From Branchiostoma floridae (Eukaryota; Chordata; Leptocardii; Amphioxiformes; Branchiostomatidae), in contig NC_049982.1 in the NCBI RefSeq assembly GCF_000003815.2, positions 15,356,769-15,420,768 of the forward strand: DNA of 64,000 bases, written 5' to 3'. Shown here piece after piece: positions 12,276-24,504 of this stretch. The notes beneath the pieces were generated by a model. That model ran no database searches, was not told the origin of the DNA, and saw only the letters and a program-made list of their open reading frames with translations. Position 1 is the first letter of the stretch; every line of letters starts with the position of its first letter. The translations under genes and the position numbers were made by a program.

Positions 12276-13740
12276 AGTTGACAATGTACTAAACTAGTAT
12301 AACGCTATACTACCAAACACGCTTAATGCCTTAGAAATTGTACTTTGGCATCCTTGGCAGAATATTTGACTTCAGGAGAGATCATTGTGGATATCTGAAC
12401 CTCCAAATGTATTTCCCATGCAAATATGGACTATTCCAAATCACCCCCATGGCAAAAATGGACTGATCCAAACTCAAAATTGGACGAAACGGGCTACAGG
12501 TATATTATAGTATAGTCTGTAGTCATTTCTACCAATTTTTACACTCAATCTTACAGAGGCAGTTAGCTTTGTAGGATTTTGAAACGCCAGTGGTACTCAA
12601 ATACTCTGCAAAGCAGATTTCTTTGTATCAAAACGGACCATTGTTTTGAGTATCACAAGTTTTCACATACTGAATCAGGTCCAGGTTCAGGTCCGGACCT
12701 CTGGATCTGAACCAGACCTGCATGAACCTGAATTTCCTGTACCGTTTACCCACCCCTATTTTAGGCACCCCTGTAGTTACATGTAACTTATGTTTTATCC
12801 TAACAAGAAATAAATAATTATGCATGTAGGTGGGGGAAAGTTGTGTTCCAACTGAAAAATTTCAGGTTGTGCACTACCTGGATTTAAAATTACGACTTAC
12901 GTTGCGCCAACCAAAATGCATTTTCAAGTATGCAAGTCGTATTTCGAGCACTGTTGCTGCAGGTAAAGGATGCAGCATTCGGGTTTATCTCTAAGGAGAT
13001 TTTCCAACAGACAAAGAAAGAAGAAGTCTGCAGTGCCATTGTACAAGTGGTAACCACAATTACCAATCTGAAGTTACATGGTCATTATTATTAAAATGAC
13101 AAAATCGGCATGGGTACACGCTTTACGAAAACCCTGCAAGCTAACTACTAGTAAAGCAGCCAAAGGCGAACATTGAGCCAATGTGGTACAGTTCAGAGAT
13201 GTTGAAAGAGACAGAAGGAAGTATGGACGTGCCAGTCCATAACAATCCATGACATAAGGGTACTGAAAAAGAGAAGAGAACCTGGATCGGTTTGACAGTA
13301 CAGTAGAGAAGTCAGGACAGGAGGCAGGATACCAGAGATTCTGATAGCTTGGAAGAGAAATGAAGAGGAGCTTAAGTAGCAAGGACTCAATGAGAGAGAG
13401 ATTGCAAACATTGCTGTTGATTGGAAGAGAGACAAATACAAACCCTGAGAGACAAGTACAAACCCTGAAAACCCAAGATGGATCTTTCACATCAGCAGCA
13501 GAAGTTGATATGTAAGTTTAAAGCTGGCCCAACTCAAGAACACAGCCCTGTCACTACCCATAACCACAAAAACTCCATCTGCGGTCAACCTAAAATTGTA
13601 CTTGAACAATGTTACACGCCAATGACACCATCAATGAGTGTAAATTTGACTATGGTTCTTTTGATTCTGTTGTAAATAGATGTACCAATAAAACATTGTT
13701 GAAATTCAGTATCGCAAGCATCTTGATTACAATGAGAGAT
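12276..13740. other. non-coding stretch with a candidate poly(A) signal
   Basis: No gene is supported. The long minus-strand frame at 13074-13490 has no family likeness and is rejected. An AATAAA at 13687-13692, followed by a T-rich stretch, could close an unannotated + strand transcript, but no upstream exon was found. Confidence 0.35.
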
Positions 13741-13753
13741 ACATTTGTATCAG

Positions 13754-14112
13754 GGCTCGAAATACTACCTGCTTAATATGCAGGTTAGTGCAGGTAAAAT
13801 TGGAGCTGTGCAGGTATTTTCGATGTCTACCTGCACCTAACCTGCACTGGTCCCAAATACTAGGTTTTATACATAAACGTCATTATGATGTAGGTGTACT
13901 GGGATTGTTATTAGCTGCATTGAATGTTACCACTACCACCTATATTAAGTAATATTCTGTAGAAAAGAAAAAATAGCAATGGTTCCTGAACAATTTTAGT
14001 ATGAACTATAATTCCAAAATTCAGAGTGGTACAGGTAAAATTTGTCTGGTGCAGGCTATTTTCAATGTTACCTGCACCAGTGTAGGTATGCAGAAAAAGT
14101 ATTTCGAGCCTT
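13754..14112. mobile_element. foldback element with CTCGAAATAC ends
   Basis: It starts GGGCTCGAAATAC and ends with the complement GTATTTCGAGCC (about 14100-14112). Inside both ends are inverted, repeated ACCTGCAC and GTGCAGGT blocks (13766-13852 and 14030-14090). No open frame and no clear target duplication. A related CGTATTTCGAGC lies at about 12947. Confidence 0.55.
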
Positions 14113-14627
14113 GCAATGGATATAGTATGTACATGTACAAGAGGGCCTAGTAGTAGAGAGAACAGTCAACTGTTGCTTTTCTGTCCATACTTGACGACAC
14201 ATATACAAAAACACTGGTTTTAAGCTTGGTAAAAAAACTGTGTTTTTGTAACCTTGAAACAATGTTTCTTTTTGAAGTTGCCCAATTCCTTGGCATCGAG
14301 TTTCTTAAAATTTTACCACTATTCTTGTGAAGCTAAAGACACTCTAGATCTGTAGTTGATTTGGGTACTCTTTATTATTCTGAGCACTTGTCGAATTACT
14401 GCCCTACCGTGACTTCCCTGTTTTTGGCCAAATAATGGAAATTCGCCCCGATACTTGCTGCCCTGTTGCCATGGCAACCAAGAATATTAAGCCAAAAGCT
14501 GATAGAAAGGTATCATGGAGTGTAATGTATCATTTGATGACACAAAATGTGCAAAAAGAACTGAAGTAATGCAGTCAGTGCTTGCAGACCTTAGCAACGT
14601 CACACAAGTACATGGCGAGGGGGGTAT

Positions 14628-14775
14628 CCAAACTTCAGGGGGTATGTACAGGGGGGTTAGAGTTTTACAATTGCCTAATTTTTGTGCTTTCTGTGTTTAG
14701 ATAGATCATCTCCATATTTTAGGATGCGTATTTCAAAAAGTTTGTACTAATGTCCCCCCCTATCTACACATATCT
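14628..14775. repeat. dispersed repeat, copy 2 of 2 (inverted relative to 12125)
   Basis: It begins with CTTCAGGGGGTATGTACAGG and GGGGTTAG, and ends with AATGTCCCCCCCTATC and TACACA. The order and content match the reverse complement of 12125-12275. Confidence 0.6.
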
Positions 14776-15410
14776 TACGTAGAGCAGTTGAACAGCACCA
14801 AGTCGCTACAGTTACCGTCCATGTTTGTTAGACTAATACCTGTACTCATAGTCATAGTAAGAGCTGATCCATGCAAGACAACACAAAACACGCAGAAGAC
14901 AAACAACATAGGAGAAAGGATACACACATCTGTCAGTTTAACCCTGCTAAGTAAACAAGACTGGTGTCTGTTATCTGAACGACAGGCCATCAGGTCAACA
15001 ACGGGGACAAGCAGCTTGGCAATATTTGAACGGGAACACCGTCAGATCACAAGAGGTCCTTTATGCTGTAACGCTATATGCCACTAGGCTGCTAACGCCA
15101 TATGCCACTAGGCTGCTATTAAACCGAGTAAAATTGACTGAAGTGGAGAAAGTTGTTGCGCTGTTTGGACATTCCCCTCTAGCTGGCTGCCAAACCAATT
15201 CGCCATCAACACTTTCCAGTCTCCCATCTACACCGGAGGCACATTCCTTCCTAATTTCCCCCGCCTTGTGCTAAGGTTATATTGCAGCATTATCTCACAG
15301 CCTTGGTTACCTAACCCCGTGTGACATGCCCGGCTACAGGCCGCCTGTTGACGGAAAACTTGGCGCCTTCGCTCTGACTAGAAACAGGTGCAAGTTCAGC
15401 ATCGGGCCAG
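14776..15410. other. non-coding stretch
   Basis: Only short unrelated frames are open. A small direct duplication of the block GCCACTAGGCTGCTA occurs at about 15080-15118. Nothing else is recognised. Confidence 0.4.
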
Positions 15411-15541
15411 GCCTATTCTCCAAGCAGAGGTTGGGTTGAGGTTAGCAATGGCCGGGATTTTTTTTTACCGCTCCCTCGGTAAAAAAAAGATACCGGCCAT
15501 TACTATTCCACGACCCAACCTCTGCTTGGAGAATAGTCTAG
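15411..15541. mobile_element. foldback element with CTATTCTCCAAGCAGAGG ends
   Basis: Arms at about 15411-15436 and 15509-15536 are inverted repeats of CTATTCTCCAAGCAGAGG plus TTGGGT. A second nested palindrome surrounds the centre: GGCCGG, an 8-T run, and later an 8-A run with CCGGCC. No target duplication was found. Confidence 0.65.
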
Positions 15542-15544
15542 ACT

Positions 15545-16581
15545 AGTCCTTGCAAAATTATCAAAAGCGCCTTCTGGCGATGTACACGTATTCTACAACC
15601 AAAGTGTGTGCTGACAATCGTTGAAATGCATACCTGGTAATACACGTAACAAGAGTGCTGATGACTATCATTAGGAACTGTGCTTGAATTGTGTATAAGA
15701 ATTGTGTATAACGTCACTTACCTATATTTTACTCACATCTTCACGGAGACATGAGATCGATGGGGTTGTAAACCTCAAAGGTTAGCGAATGCGTCCTTTG
15801 ACCGTTCTGGTGGGAAAGTGATTGACAGCACTGACACAGTGACAGCCGACACAAGGATGACGAGTACCACTCCTCTCTAGAAAAGAACTTTGTGAAACCG
15901 ACCTTTTTATCGCAAATTTCACCTTGCCCTACATTGCAAGATCAGGTTCTGTACAACCTTGGCCTAGAACAGAATTTAGGTTAGATCTTATCGGCCCATG
16001 GCCTGCAGTTATTCTGTCCGCACTGTTGAACGTGACAGCCAAGTCCTGCCGAGGAAAGCGAATGGATTAGACAGGGTAAACTTTCATTTACTCTCCAAGC
16101 AAAGAGAGAGGCACTAGTAGTTACTGTGAATGCAGCAAAGTTGGTGGTTCACGGTTTTCGCTCCACTGCGAACTGCAAAAAGAGACTGTTTAGCCCTGGT
16201 TTAGTCCAGGCCTGGTTTTGTCGCTTGTTGGTGGTTCACTACCGATTGTCCGCAAAGGCGTTTTTTTTATTACTGTTGCGTATTTGATGTGGCTATTCCT
16301 CTTAATGTCATCTATATATATAATACATGTAATGGTAATCAGACTAAAGGCCAATAAACATACTGGTTTAAGAAGGAGAACTCTTATTCAAATTTCGGCA
16401 TTGAATTTGAAATTGAATTGAGGTGTTTTTGCTTTCTATGTGTTTTTGTTTTTTGTTATTTGTTATTTGTTTTTTTGTTGTTTTTTTTAGTTCCTTTGTC
16501 TGTTAGTCTTCAATGAATAAGACAATGTACTGTAACAGTAATGATTACTTCTTGTACTATTTTTCTAATGTTTTTACGCAG
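15545..16581. other. non-coding stretch
   Basis: No coding exon recognised. The stretch ends in T-rich sequence (about 16440-16500) upstream of a possible acceptor AG at 16580-16581. Confidence 0.35.
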
Positions 16582-17194
16582 TGAGACGACAAGAACGGCC
16601 ACACAGCAGACGCACGCACAGGGGACAGTCGTCGGCGGATCGGACATCTGCCCATACAGGCACCCACTCGTGTGGAAGTAGTATTTATGTCAGCGGCTGA
16701 AGATATCAGGACCGTCCGCACGAACATCCTTCAAACCGCAGGCTGAAGTCATTCCCCTGACATGGAGCATCCCTCATGACGGTGCGTGAACTGGTTGATG
16801 GACGGGAATCTGACATGGCTGGTTCCCGCATATTTGGCAGTAAGAAGTAATGGTCTTGCCCGACGTGACCCACCTCCTACATCAGCGCTGAAGGAATAGG
16901 GTCTCTGCTGCACGTCTTATCATGAGCTGAACGTCGGAGAAACAAACACATCAAGTTCTCATGTCGTGTGATGGTAGTCCTTCTTGGACGTAAAGGAAGT
17001 AGGAGGAATTTTTCTCAGAAGCGATGAGATTCAGCCAGCCAATCTGAAGACTGAAGACGGAGTACGTCAGGGTCAGTAGCGGTGCGGATCAGTTCGTGAT
17101 CAGCAGTGAGGATTCGGCTGGGCACGGGCTTCACCCAATGCCGCACAACAACCGGTCCAGGGTACCCTCTACCAGCGGCGCCGAGCAACTGCAG
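16582..17194 (+). other. possible non-coding or 5' UTR exon
   Basis: A roughly 610-bp block is richer in G+C than its surroundings. It starts after a pyrimidine-rich tract ending TTTTTACGCAG and ends CTGCAG before GTACAG. Many stops occur in all frames until an ATG at 17106 opens about 30 codons to the donor. It could be a first exon of the sulfotransferase gene, but nothing in the sequence proves that. Confidence 0.2.
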
Positions 17195-18465
17195 GTACAG
17201 TAGCCTGGTTTACATTGTTTGTTGTTCACAAGTCAGTCTATTTTGTTGTTGTTACGACGGTATAAACGTCATTCTGTATGGAAACAACACTTTGATAGTG
17301 GTTTGAAAGTGCTGTTGTCGTCCTGGTGAGTGGCCTTTTCGAAGTGGCTGAGAAATTAAGGATGGACGCTCACCTGGCCTATAGAAAGATAAGATGCCAA
17401 TTTGCTACTTTTTCAGTGATGTTATTATAGACGATAGAGTAGAAGAAGTTCAGCTGTGCCCCATGCCCAGTCCTTGCCCCAGTTTTGCGGGGTCTGTGCC
17501 ATCCGTGCCAAATTGACCAGAACGCCCGTACCGCAGGTTCCTGCGTGTGTCCACGGGAGACAGAATTTGAGAAACGTTTTGTCAGCGGAGCATGAGCAAA
17601 GAAATATGTGGTTGATTATGCCTCCTGACCCCTGGCTAGAGAGCCGCTGGCTGCCAGCCCACCTACTGTACTTCCCCTACCGCTATATCATGTGGTAAGA
17701 ACTGTTGGCGTGCCCAACAATAACAACCTGGGCACTGTAGATACGCGATACATTCAGTTCAGTTCAGTTCATTCTATAAAATTTGTAAAGGTGACACCAG
17801 GTTCTCTTCGTCGTAGTCGAGTTAGCCTATGTAACGTTGGTACCGGCATAAATTCTGCCTTTTCTGTTTTCTGTTAGAGCAATCATCAATCTATAGGTTA
17901 TTGATTTGATTGATTGACTGCTAGTGGCAAAATTGGATGCAATAGGCGTTGCGCCGCGGCCATACATTTTCATACATGATCATACATACACATGACCTGG
18001 CTACAAACCTTGTTCAACAATGGTTGACTATCAGAACCTACAGTATCATTGTATGTCCATTATATCAACTAGAAGAAGTATTGCAATACGTAGCTACTTT
18101 TTTGGTGGCAGATAGCTTGTGGTGTAAGGAAGAAGTGGTGTATGTTTGGAGCCCCGTGCAGCTTGCTCTGGAACTGCAGGGGCATTTCGTCAAAATCTTT
18201 AGTAAACAGGCAGCGTAACAGAGATGTACACAATGAATTACAAATCATGCAAATTTGGCATTTAATGTGGAAAAGCTATATTTGCTGTGTTTTCTGTTAT
18301 TATAATAATCATGTGGTGTATTTTGCCAACCAGTAGGTACCTAATAAGTAATGAGTTAACGTGGTCGGGGCACCTCCTCGAGCCCAGGACCCCTATATTC
18401 GACATCAATTCGTCAAATGGTCCATTGTCAGGAATGAAAAGGTTAATGTTTCTAATAGCAGACTC
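17195..18465. other. non-coding stretch with one unassigned open frame
   Basis: A + frame (17456-17696, ending before a GTAAGA donor-like site) encodes an aromatic/Pro-rich segment (PDPWLESRW, LLYFPYRY). No family was recognised. It might be an orphan exon of the downstream gene or chance. A short AGTTC tandem run lies at about 17755-17770. Confidence 0.2.
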
Positions 18466-18586
18466 CACATTCCCTAGCCTGTGTTTACACAAGCTCTCGC
18501 CGGCTGGGCTTAATGACCCCCTACGGGTGGCGGCAATTGTAGGGCCGGCCGCTAGGGGCTTGATTTTAGTCAGGCTACACATTCCC
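18466..18586. mobile_element. short foldback element, 8-9-bp target duplication
   Basis: The element at about 18474-18577 starts CTAGCCTG and ends CAGGCTA. It is flanked by the direct repeat CACATTCC(C). Internal GC-rich blocks such as GGGCCGGCCG are partly palindromic. End sequence and duplication size match the elements at 9083-9298 and 39817-39920. Confidence 0.65.
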
Positions 18587-18589
18587 CAA

Positions 18590-20280
18590 CAGGAGTCGGA
18601 TTAGTCGTTCCGTCACCTCCGCCTACGTCATAAAGCTCCCGGATGTCAGTGGTCCATTGACGCTAGATCCAGGGAAGGCAAAGCATATTTCTAAGAAATC
18701 AGAGGGAGACGAATAGACTGACTCGGTTGATTTTAATCAGTGCTACAATTTGCATCCAAGTGAAATAGTCTTTTTAGCATCTAGAAAGGAGATCTAGAAC
18801 GCTCACATTATTCATAAGGGAACAGGTGGGCGCATAGAGGCCAGAAGCAAAAAGAAGTCCATTCTAGACAGTAGACACACATTGGTTGATTTTTTTTATA
18901 AGTTATCGTATAATAGCAACATGTCATACACATTTTAGTTTAAGAAAATGTCTGTTTGACATATAGCCTGATTAAATCTCGCTTATAGCGTCTCGCCCAA
19001 CATCAGGCCTGGAGGAAGGGGCCAGTCACAGACACAGACAGTAGAGTTTGTGTTACACAGACAGTTGACATTCGTCTTAATATTCAAGTTAACTCATCTT
19101 AATATCATGCACATGTACAGTGTACAGTATTAGTAATTCAAATAAATAAGGTATCTAAACGTTTGGATAGTTGCTGCCTTCATACAGCTGGAAACAATTT
19201 GCTTCGTTCCTGAAAATCATCGCTGTAATGTACATGTTTCCGGCCTTGTCGCCCTACACTGCACCCTCGAGAAGAACTGTGTCTCCTGTGGTCTCGGCAA
19301 GGCTCCATAGGTCGCTGGAAAATAGAAGGAATTGGCCAAGCAGGCAGATAACAAGCCAGAGAGGAGCACACATATGGAGAGACTACTAGTAGGTTTCCTG
19401 CGATGCCGACGCGAAATTTGACATTGATTAATTTTTTAATGAAGATAAAGGATGCGTCAACGTCACGTCCATGATGTCCTGTGAGCGGCTGGGCAATGCG
19501 GGAAAACTGTTCTGCTATTAACTTCTAGTCCATTCTAACGTTATCTGCCCCATGTGTAGAGTAATGCCAGACCGTTCGAGCTGACATGTGTAACTCTAGC
19601 CCCAGATCTGCTGATTTTGTCGCATCAAGAGGTTTTAACCTCACTCAGGGGTCAACTTGATAAGAGCCATGCATCATTGCGATGTTTTTTTGGCACCGGC
19701 TGTGAGTTTCCAGAACAAAGGATTTCGGCAACAGTATTCTCACGCGAATTCATTTAAGAAGGCTATAGATCTAACCTCAAGTACAAATTCAGGAAACGCA
19801 TTTCCGTCTCTTCCACGAATCGAGTCTTGCAACCTCCTGTATCTAATCAAGGAGGTTGATATACGTGGACCTAACTTTGGCAAGTAAGGAGTGGGCATGT
19901 ACTAGATGTACGATCTTGTTCTGAACAAGGACTTGTTCTGAACAACTTCAACGAGGAGCTTTCATCGGGTGATGAAAAAAACTTGTTCTTAACTAACCAT
20001 ACGCAGTTGTCTCTGCCCCTTCACTCCTTTTGCGTCTCACACAGGCTGCGCTTGTTTCTATTTTTAGAAAGCTTCTTGACATTGTTTGATGTAATCCTCA
20101 ATCCAGTTATGAAATTAGATGTCCATCACTGTGTTATAAAGTGTAAGTTAAATCAGTTGATTGTAACAGTAATATGCTAAGAATTACCAAGGTGATATCA
20201 ATTATCAATTACATGAAAGTCTCCTTGAAATTTCTCATTTGACGAAAAAATAACTTGCCGCTCAAACAGTCTACCGACAG
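18590..20280. other. non-coding stretch
   Basis: No gene recognised. At about 19302-19327 lies AGGTCGCTGGAAAATAG, matching the inside of the element at 20291-20449, so a diverged or partial copy of that element is present. Confidence 0.4.
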
Positions 20281-20459
20281 AAGAATAGTACTCTCTAAGC
20301 AGGGGTTGATTTGGAAAATCGTTACTATACATATGTACATGCCATCTAGGAAAGGGTCACAGTATTCTATTTCTAGCCTCTACCAGGCTCTACAGGTCGC
20401 TGGAAAAATAGCTAACGATAGTCCACATCAACCTCTGCTTAGAGACAACAGAATAGTAC
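20281..20459. mobile_element. foldback element flanked by a 10-bp direct repeat
   Basis: Arms are TCTCTAAGCAGGGGTTGA (from 20291) and TCAACCTCTGCTTAGAGA (ending at about 20445). AGAATAGTAC stands directly before (20281-20290) and after (20450-20459). The arms are a variant of the CTCCAAGCAGAGGTTG ends at 15411-15541. There is no open frame. Confidence 0.6.
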
Positions 20460-22430
20460 ACAATCACCCCCTCTCCTCTCCCTTCCCCCACTACCTCCCC
20501 CACCCACAGAGCAAATATCACTGACCTAGGCCTGACCTTTGTCAGACATTCCCGTTTAGGCCAATTAGTGGCTTGTCCAGAGTAATTTCTGTTCGGACGT
20601 CCCGCGGCGTTCTTGGAAGACACCATTGAAAAATACGGGGGCGTTAATTGCATCAGGCTACAGAAGATGCGGGGCATTTGATCCCAGAGTTCACGTTTCT
20701 TTCCTGTTTGCGTTGTGTCGGTTCTGAGTACCATTTCAGCGGTAGGTAGGTGTTGCTAAAGCACTAGTTCTAAGGACATTGAATGTTTATCGGTGTCGAA
20801 GCAGTCCAGACGTCATCAAGCCTCCCTCGTGTGACTATGCAAGTGGTATAACCCCATATGACGTGCAATTAACAAGAACAACATTGGCCGTCGGGAATGC
20901 AACAAAAACAAACAAACTCTAACCAGTCAGCGTTTGTCAGACGGCCGCGGCGTCGCCCCTGTCGTCTGCAGACTTGTCCGTTCAACTGGTGGAGTTACAG
21001 CATGGTCACTTTCGTCTCTGAAAGGAGCATAGTTTTCCTCGATCGATCCGCCTGTTCAGGTAAAAAGGGTAAGCCTGGGCAAAGTTTGTTTTGGGTGGTT
21101 TGCACGACCCATAAATAGACAGGGTTGATTAGATTGTCAGGGATCCGTTTGATTGGATGGATTGGCTATTCTTCGTTTTATATACAAAGCCAAATATCTA
21201 AAGACTATCCTCATGCTTTCATGGAGTCCGTGACGCTGTATTCAGTGTGAGAACTCTGTGTTTTCAGCGGGTGTACCAGCAAGTATTCTACCCAGTAAAT
21301 ATTATTCTACTACTACCTGTATTTCTTCCAGAAACCTATGGACTAGACTTCCAGTGTCCTTGGTGCCAGTTGGTGTTGCGTTTACTCAAGGGGTTTATAC
21401 ATGTATCCCCATATAACGTTCACTTTCTACATCCTCGTGACAAATGTTGTGTTCGCGTATGAAGCTAATTTTGTGTTCTTCAGCTAAGAGGCCGCATGTA
21501 CAGTATGTTGTTCTCGGGTGTTAACGCTTTACATGGTGATGCAGAGAGTCAGAGCAAAAATTTCTTTTGTACCTTTTCTTTCATGAGATGAATTATTAAT
21601 GGTTTGATTATCGTCCACTTGACCGGTAAGCCGTGAAAATACAAAAGGTTGATTCAGCCTGACAGAATATGGTATATATCAGTCCCAGGAGACCAAGACA
21701 TGTATAAACGTAGCGCCTATCAAAAGTGATTGAAAGGCCTGAGTAGCTTTTGTTGTGTTGAAACTAGCGTCATGCTTTTACGCGTATTCAAGCAGGCAGT
21801 CAACAGCGCGCTTTCAAGAATGAGTAAATGCATGTTTGCCAACCTACAAGTAGATGTTGGAAAGGAAAACATCACCTGCTCACACTCCATAGTTGTACTA
21901 AATAGTTGGAAGTGCGTGGTTTTCTGTCCGGGACTCCCGTCTTGAGGGTCCTTGTCGCCGCTTGGCTCTACCTGATAGCTTCCTTACTAAATCACGCGCA
22001 TGGAAAACTGCAATTTCACGGCCTGTCCATTCTGCATCCACCGGAAAAGTTCGCAGCAAGCAGAAGTCGATCAGTGATACACATGTCTGAACCTGACGTA
22101 GTCTAGTTCATGATCAGAAAGGGATACTTCCTGCACCCCTGGAGCAGGTAATGTTGTACACGCCATGCAGCATGCTTCCGTTCCAGTGGGAGGTCAAAGG
22201 CTCTTGTAAGAGGAATCACGAATATTGGAGGACGTTGTTTGAAACCTGGCCAGCAAACACGCCTTGCCCCAGATTCAGACGTAATGTAGTTTACATGGTT
22301 ACCCTCCCCGCCTGTTGTTGAGTAAAGTCTTCATTAGCAATTGGGCTTTTTGTTGATTAGGGAATACAAATTCTTTAAGTTATTCCTACAATACGAAAGA
22401 AAATTGAATATAAGTTATAACATTAGTAGT
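20460..22430. other. non-coding stretch
   Basis: A C/T-rich run lies at 20465-20515. Otherwise there are only short, unrelated open frames and no support for a gene. Confidence 0.4.
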
Positions 22431-22500
22431 AACTTTATTGCAAACTCATGCCCGAAGGCTAATTGCAAAAATACATGTATGAAAGTACGATGATAATGAT
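22431..22500. repeat. end of a dispersed repeat (CTTTATTGCAAACTCATGCC)
   Basis: The motif CTTTATTGCAAACTCATGCC plus CGAAGGCTAATTGC matches the block at 8438-8475. It probably marks the 3' end, on the opposite strand, of an amphioxus-type retroelement. Confidence 0.4.
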
Positions 22501-24300
22501 ACAATAACAAAGTGGACATTAAGTAAAATAGGAGTCATCATAAGTTATAACAGTCGTAATGCAATCTCCCAACTTGTAAAGCTTTGTGTGTCCGGTAGCG
22601 GGGGAATACTGGCGACAAGTCATATACTAGTACTATAGGATCCTATAGCATGACCGATTTTTATCTCCATAGTCTTTTTTTCCGCCATACCTTGTAGCGG
22701 AAGGTAACCTGGCAGGAGCACGAGTTTTTAAAAGTTTAAAGAGCCTGTATTTTACATTAATCACCCAGGTTGGTTGCGGTCGTCAGCGACAAAAAGTGGT
22801 ACCATGGCCTTACAGGTTTCTTCAGCGACCGGAAACACTCTGATTCACGCAGTCTGCCTTCTCACTCCGTGCTCCAGCATTTTCCAGCTGTACCAACTTC
22901 ATCTCTGGTCCCCTAAAATTGAGAACATACCTATGACAGTTGGCGGAGTGTTTGTAAAAAGGCGACCAGGATTACCATCAACTTTACGGCCGTTCAGGCC
23001 CCGCTCCGACCGGCCCAACAGACGGAAAATACATTGTAAAATCTTAACGATCGGCGCAAGTCTTTGAAGATCGTTCGCCAAAGAAACATTAAGTCACGAT
23101 GTTGGCAAAGGTCATACTGTTCTGTATGAAAGGATACAGACTCTCACAAATTCCGTACAAAGGCTAGAGCCATGTCGTCTACAGTTTACAAAAGAGTAAT
23201 CCAGTGATTTGAACGTAAATTAAGTTTAAAAGTTTCTTGTTTCAATAGTCGTTGTCGCCCACTCTCCCTCTATTTCTTTCTTTCTCTTTTTAGATTTCGT
23301 TTTGTTATTGATTCCCACGCTTCTTGCGTACTAGGGCCATGCGTGGATTCGTTCCTAAGATGTTTGTCCTCTGTTGTATTTTGAAGCCCCTTTCTCATGG
23401 CCTCTTACTGTGTGTACTTACTGTGACCACTTTTTTAACCTCCTTGCTGTGACTTACCTTAAACGGAGCCGACAGGTTGGCTACTGGACAAGTACGTGCC
23501 TGGCACCAAACCAAGGAGCTTTCAAAAACACACGCATTGCCCTACTGGTCACTGTTTCCGTGTGAGGTTGGTCTTGTAGTGTAATTTCTTTTTCAATGAC
23601 AGATGTATTAAACATGGTGTGTACCAGAGACTGAAAGCACTGAGATACAGTCTTGTTAGACATAAGTTCGCTCCCCAGGTAGCGCCCAATGAAGACAATC
23701 AGTAGCCTGGCTACTAGGCTCCGCGAGAAAATGCGACGCGACGGCCTCTCTTCCTTCCCTTGCCGATTGCGCGACGTCTCCTCCCTGCACTTGATGTCTG
23801 TAGGTAGTCTTGTCGTAAACTGAAAATTCACCACACTACATTTTTGTGGGGGGTCGGGTCCCCACAGAATATACAGCATTGTGCATTTTTAAGAAACTAT
23901 TGGCGGAAACGAGTAACCAGACTTGTTATCTACTTGAAAATACAGCCAGTTGAAATATTAAGTATTGAATAACTCATTATCAAAAGAGTCTTAGAAGAGT
24001 CTGAAAGAGGCTGATTTTTTTCACGGTAACTGTTCTGTGATCAACATCAATAATTAACAACTTTGTTGTAATCTTATGATCTTTTACGACGGATTAACGT
24101 GGTTGTTTCCTTGTAATTCTATAGTATTTCTATAATACTACTTCGCATAAAATCCCCTGACGAATCAGCTATGCAGATAAGCGGACCCTACTCCTGTACA
24201 TCTCTAATGCTGGGGCTGGTTCGTTACTGTTCATTGGGCGGATATGAGAACGCGCCTGTGAATCAACCACATTATCTCCAAGAGGTTGATGTGGTTGATC
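22501..24300. other. non-coding stretch
   Basis: No coding exon recognised. A short perfect inverted repeat (ATCAACCACAT and ATGTGGTTGAT) lies at about 24255-24300, just before the repeat at 24305. Confidence 0.4.
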
Positions 24301-24304
24301 CGTG

Positions 24305-24504
24305 AAAATGACACTCTAATCGCCAAATCAAATTAAAGAAAGAAGAAGGTCTTAGGGGTAATTACAACGTTGAGACTTACATTGTAATTACCCATTTGTC
24401 CACGTGGAAATTTAAGGAAAATACTGGTTCGTATTCACTAAATAAATTGATCAGTGGCACGAAACTCCTTCAACGTTGACCACACCCATTTCTGTTGCTT
24501 TGTT
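24305..24504 (+). repeat. dispersed repeat, copy 1 of 2 (second at 45708)
   Basis: Shared ordered blocks are CACTCTAATCGCCA, GGTAATTAC, AAGTTTAAGGAAA or AAATTTAAGGAAA, AGTGGCACGAA and GACCACACCCATTTCTGTTG. The copies are in the same orientation. This copy is about 30 bp longer because of a GTAATTAC-bounded internal segment. Confidence 0.7.

Noticed and set aside
13074-13490. 138-codon minus-strand frame
   Set aside because: No domain, no splice borders and Ser/Leu-rich composition expected by chance from AG-rich + strand DNA.
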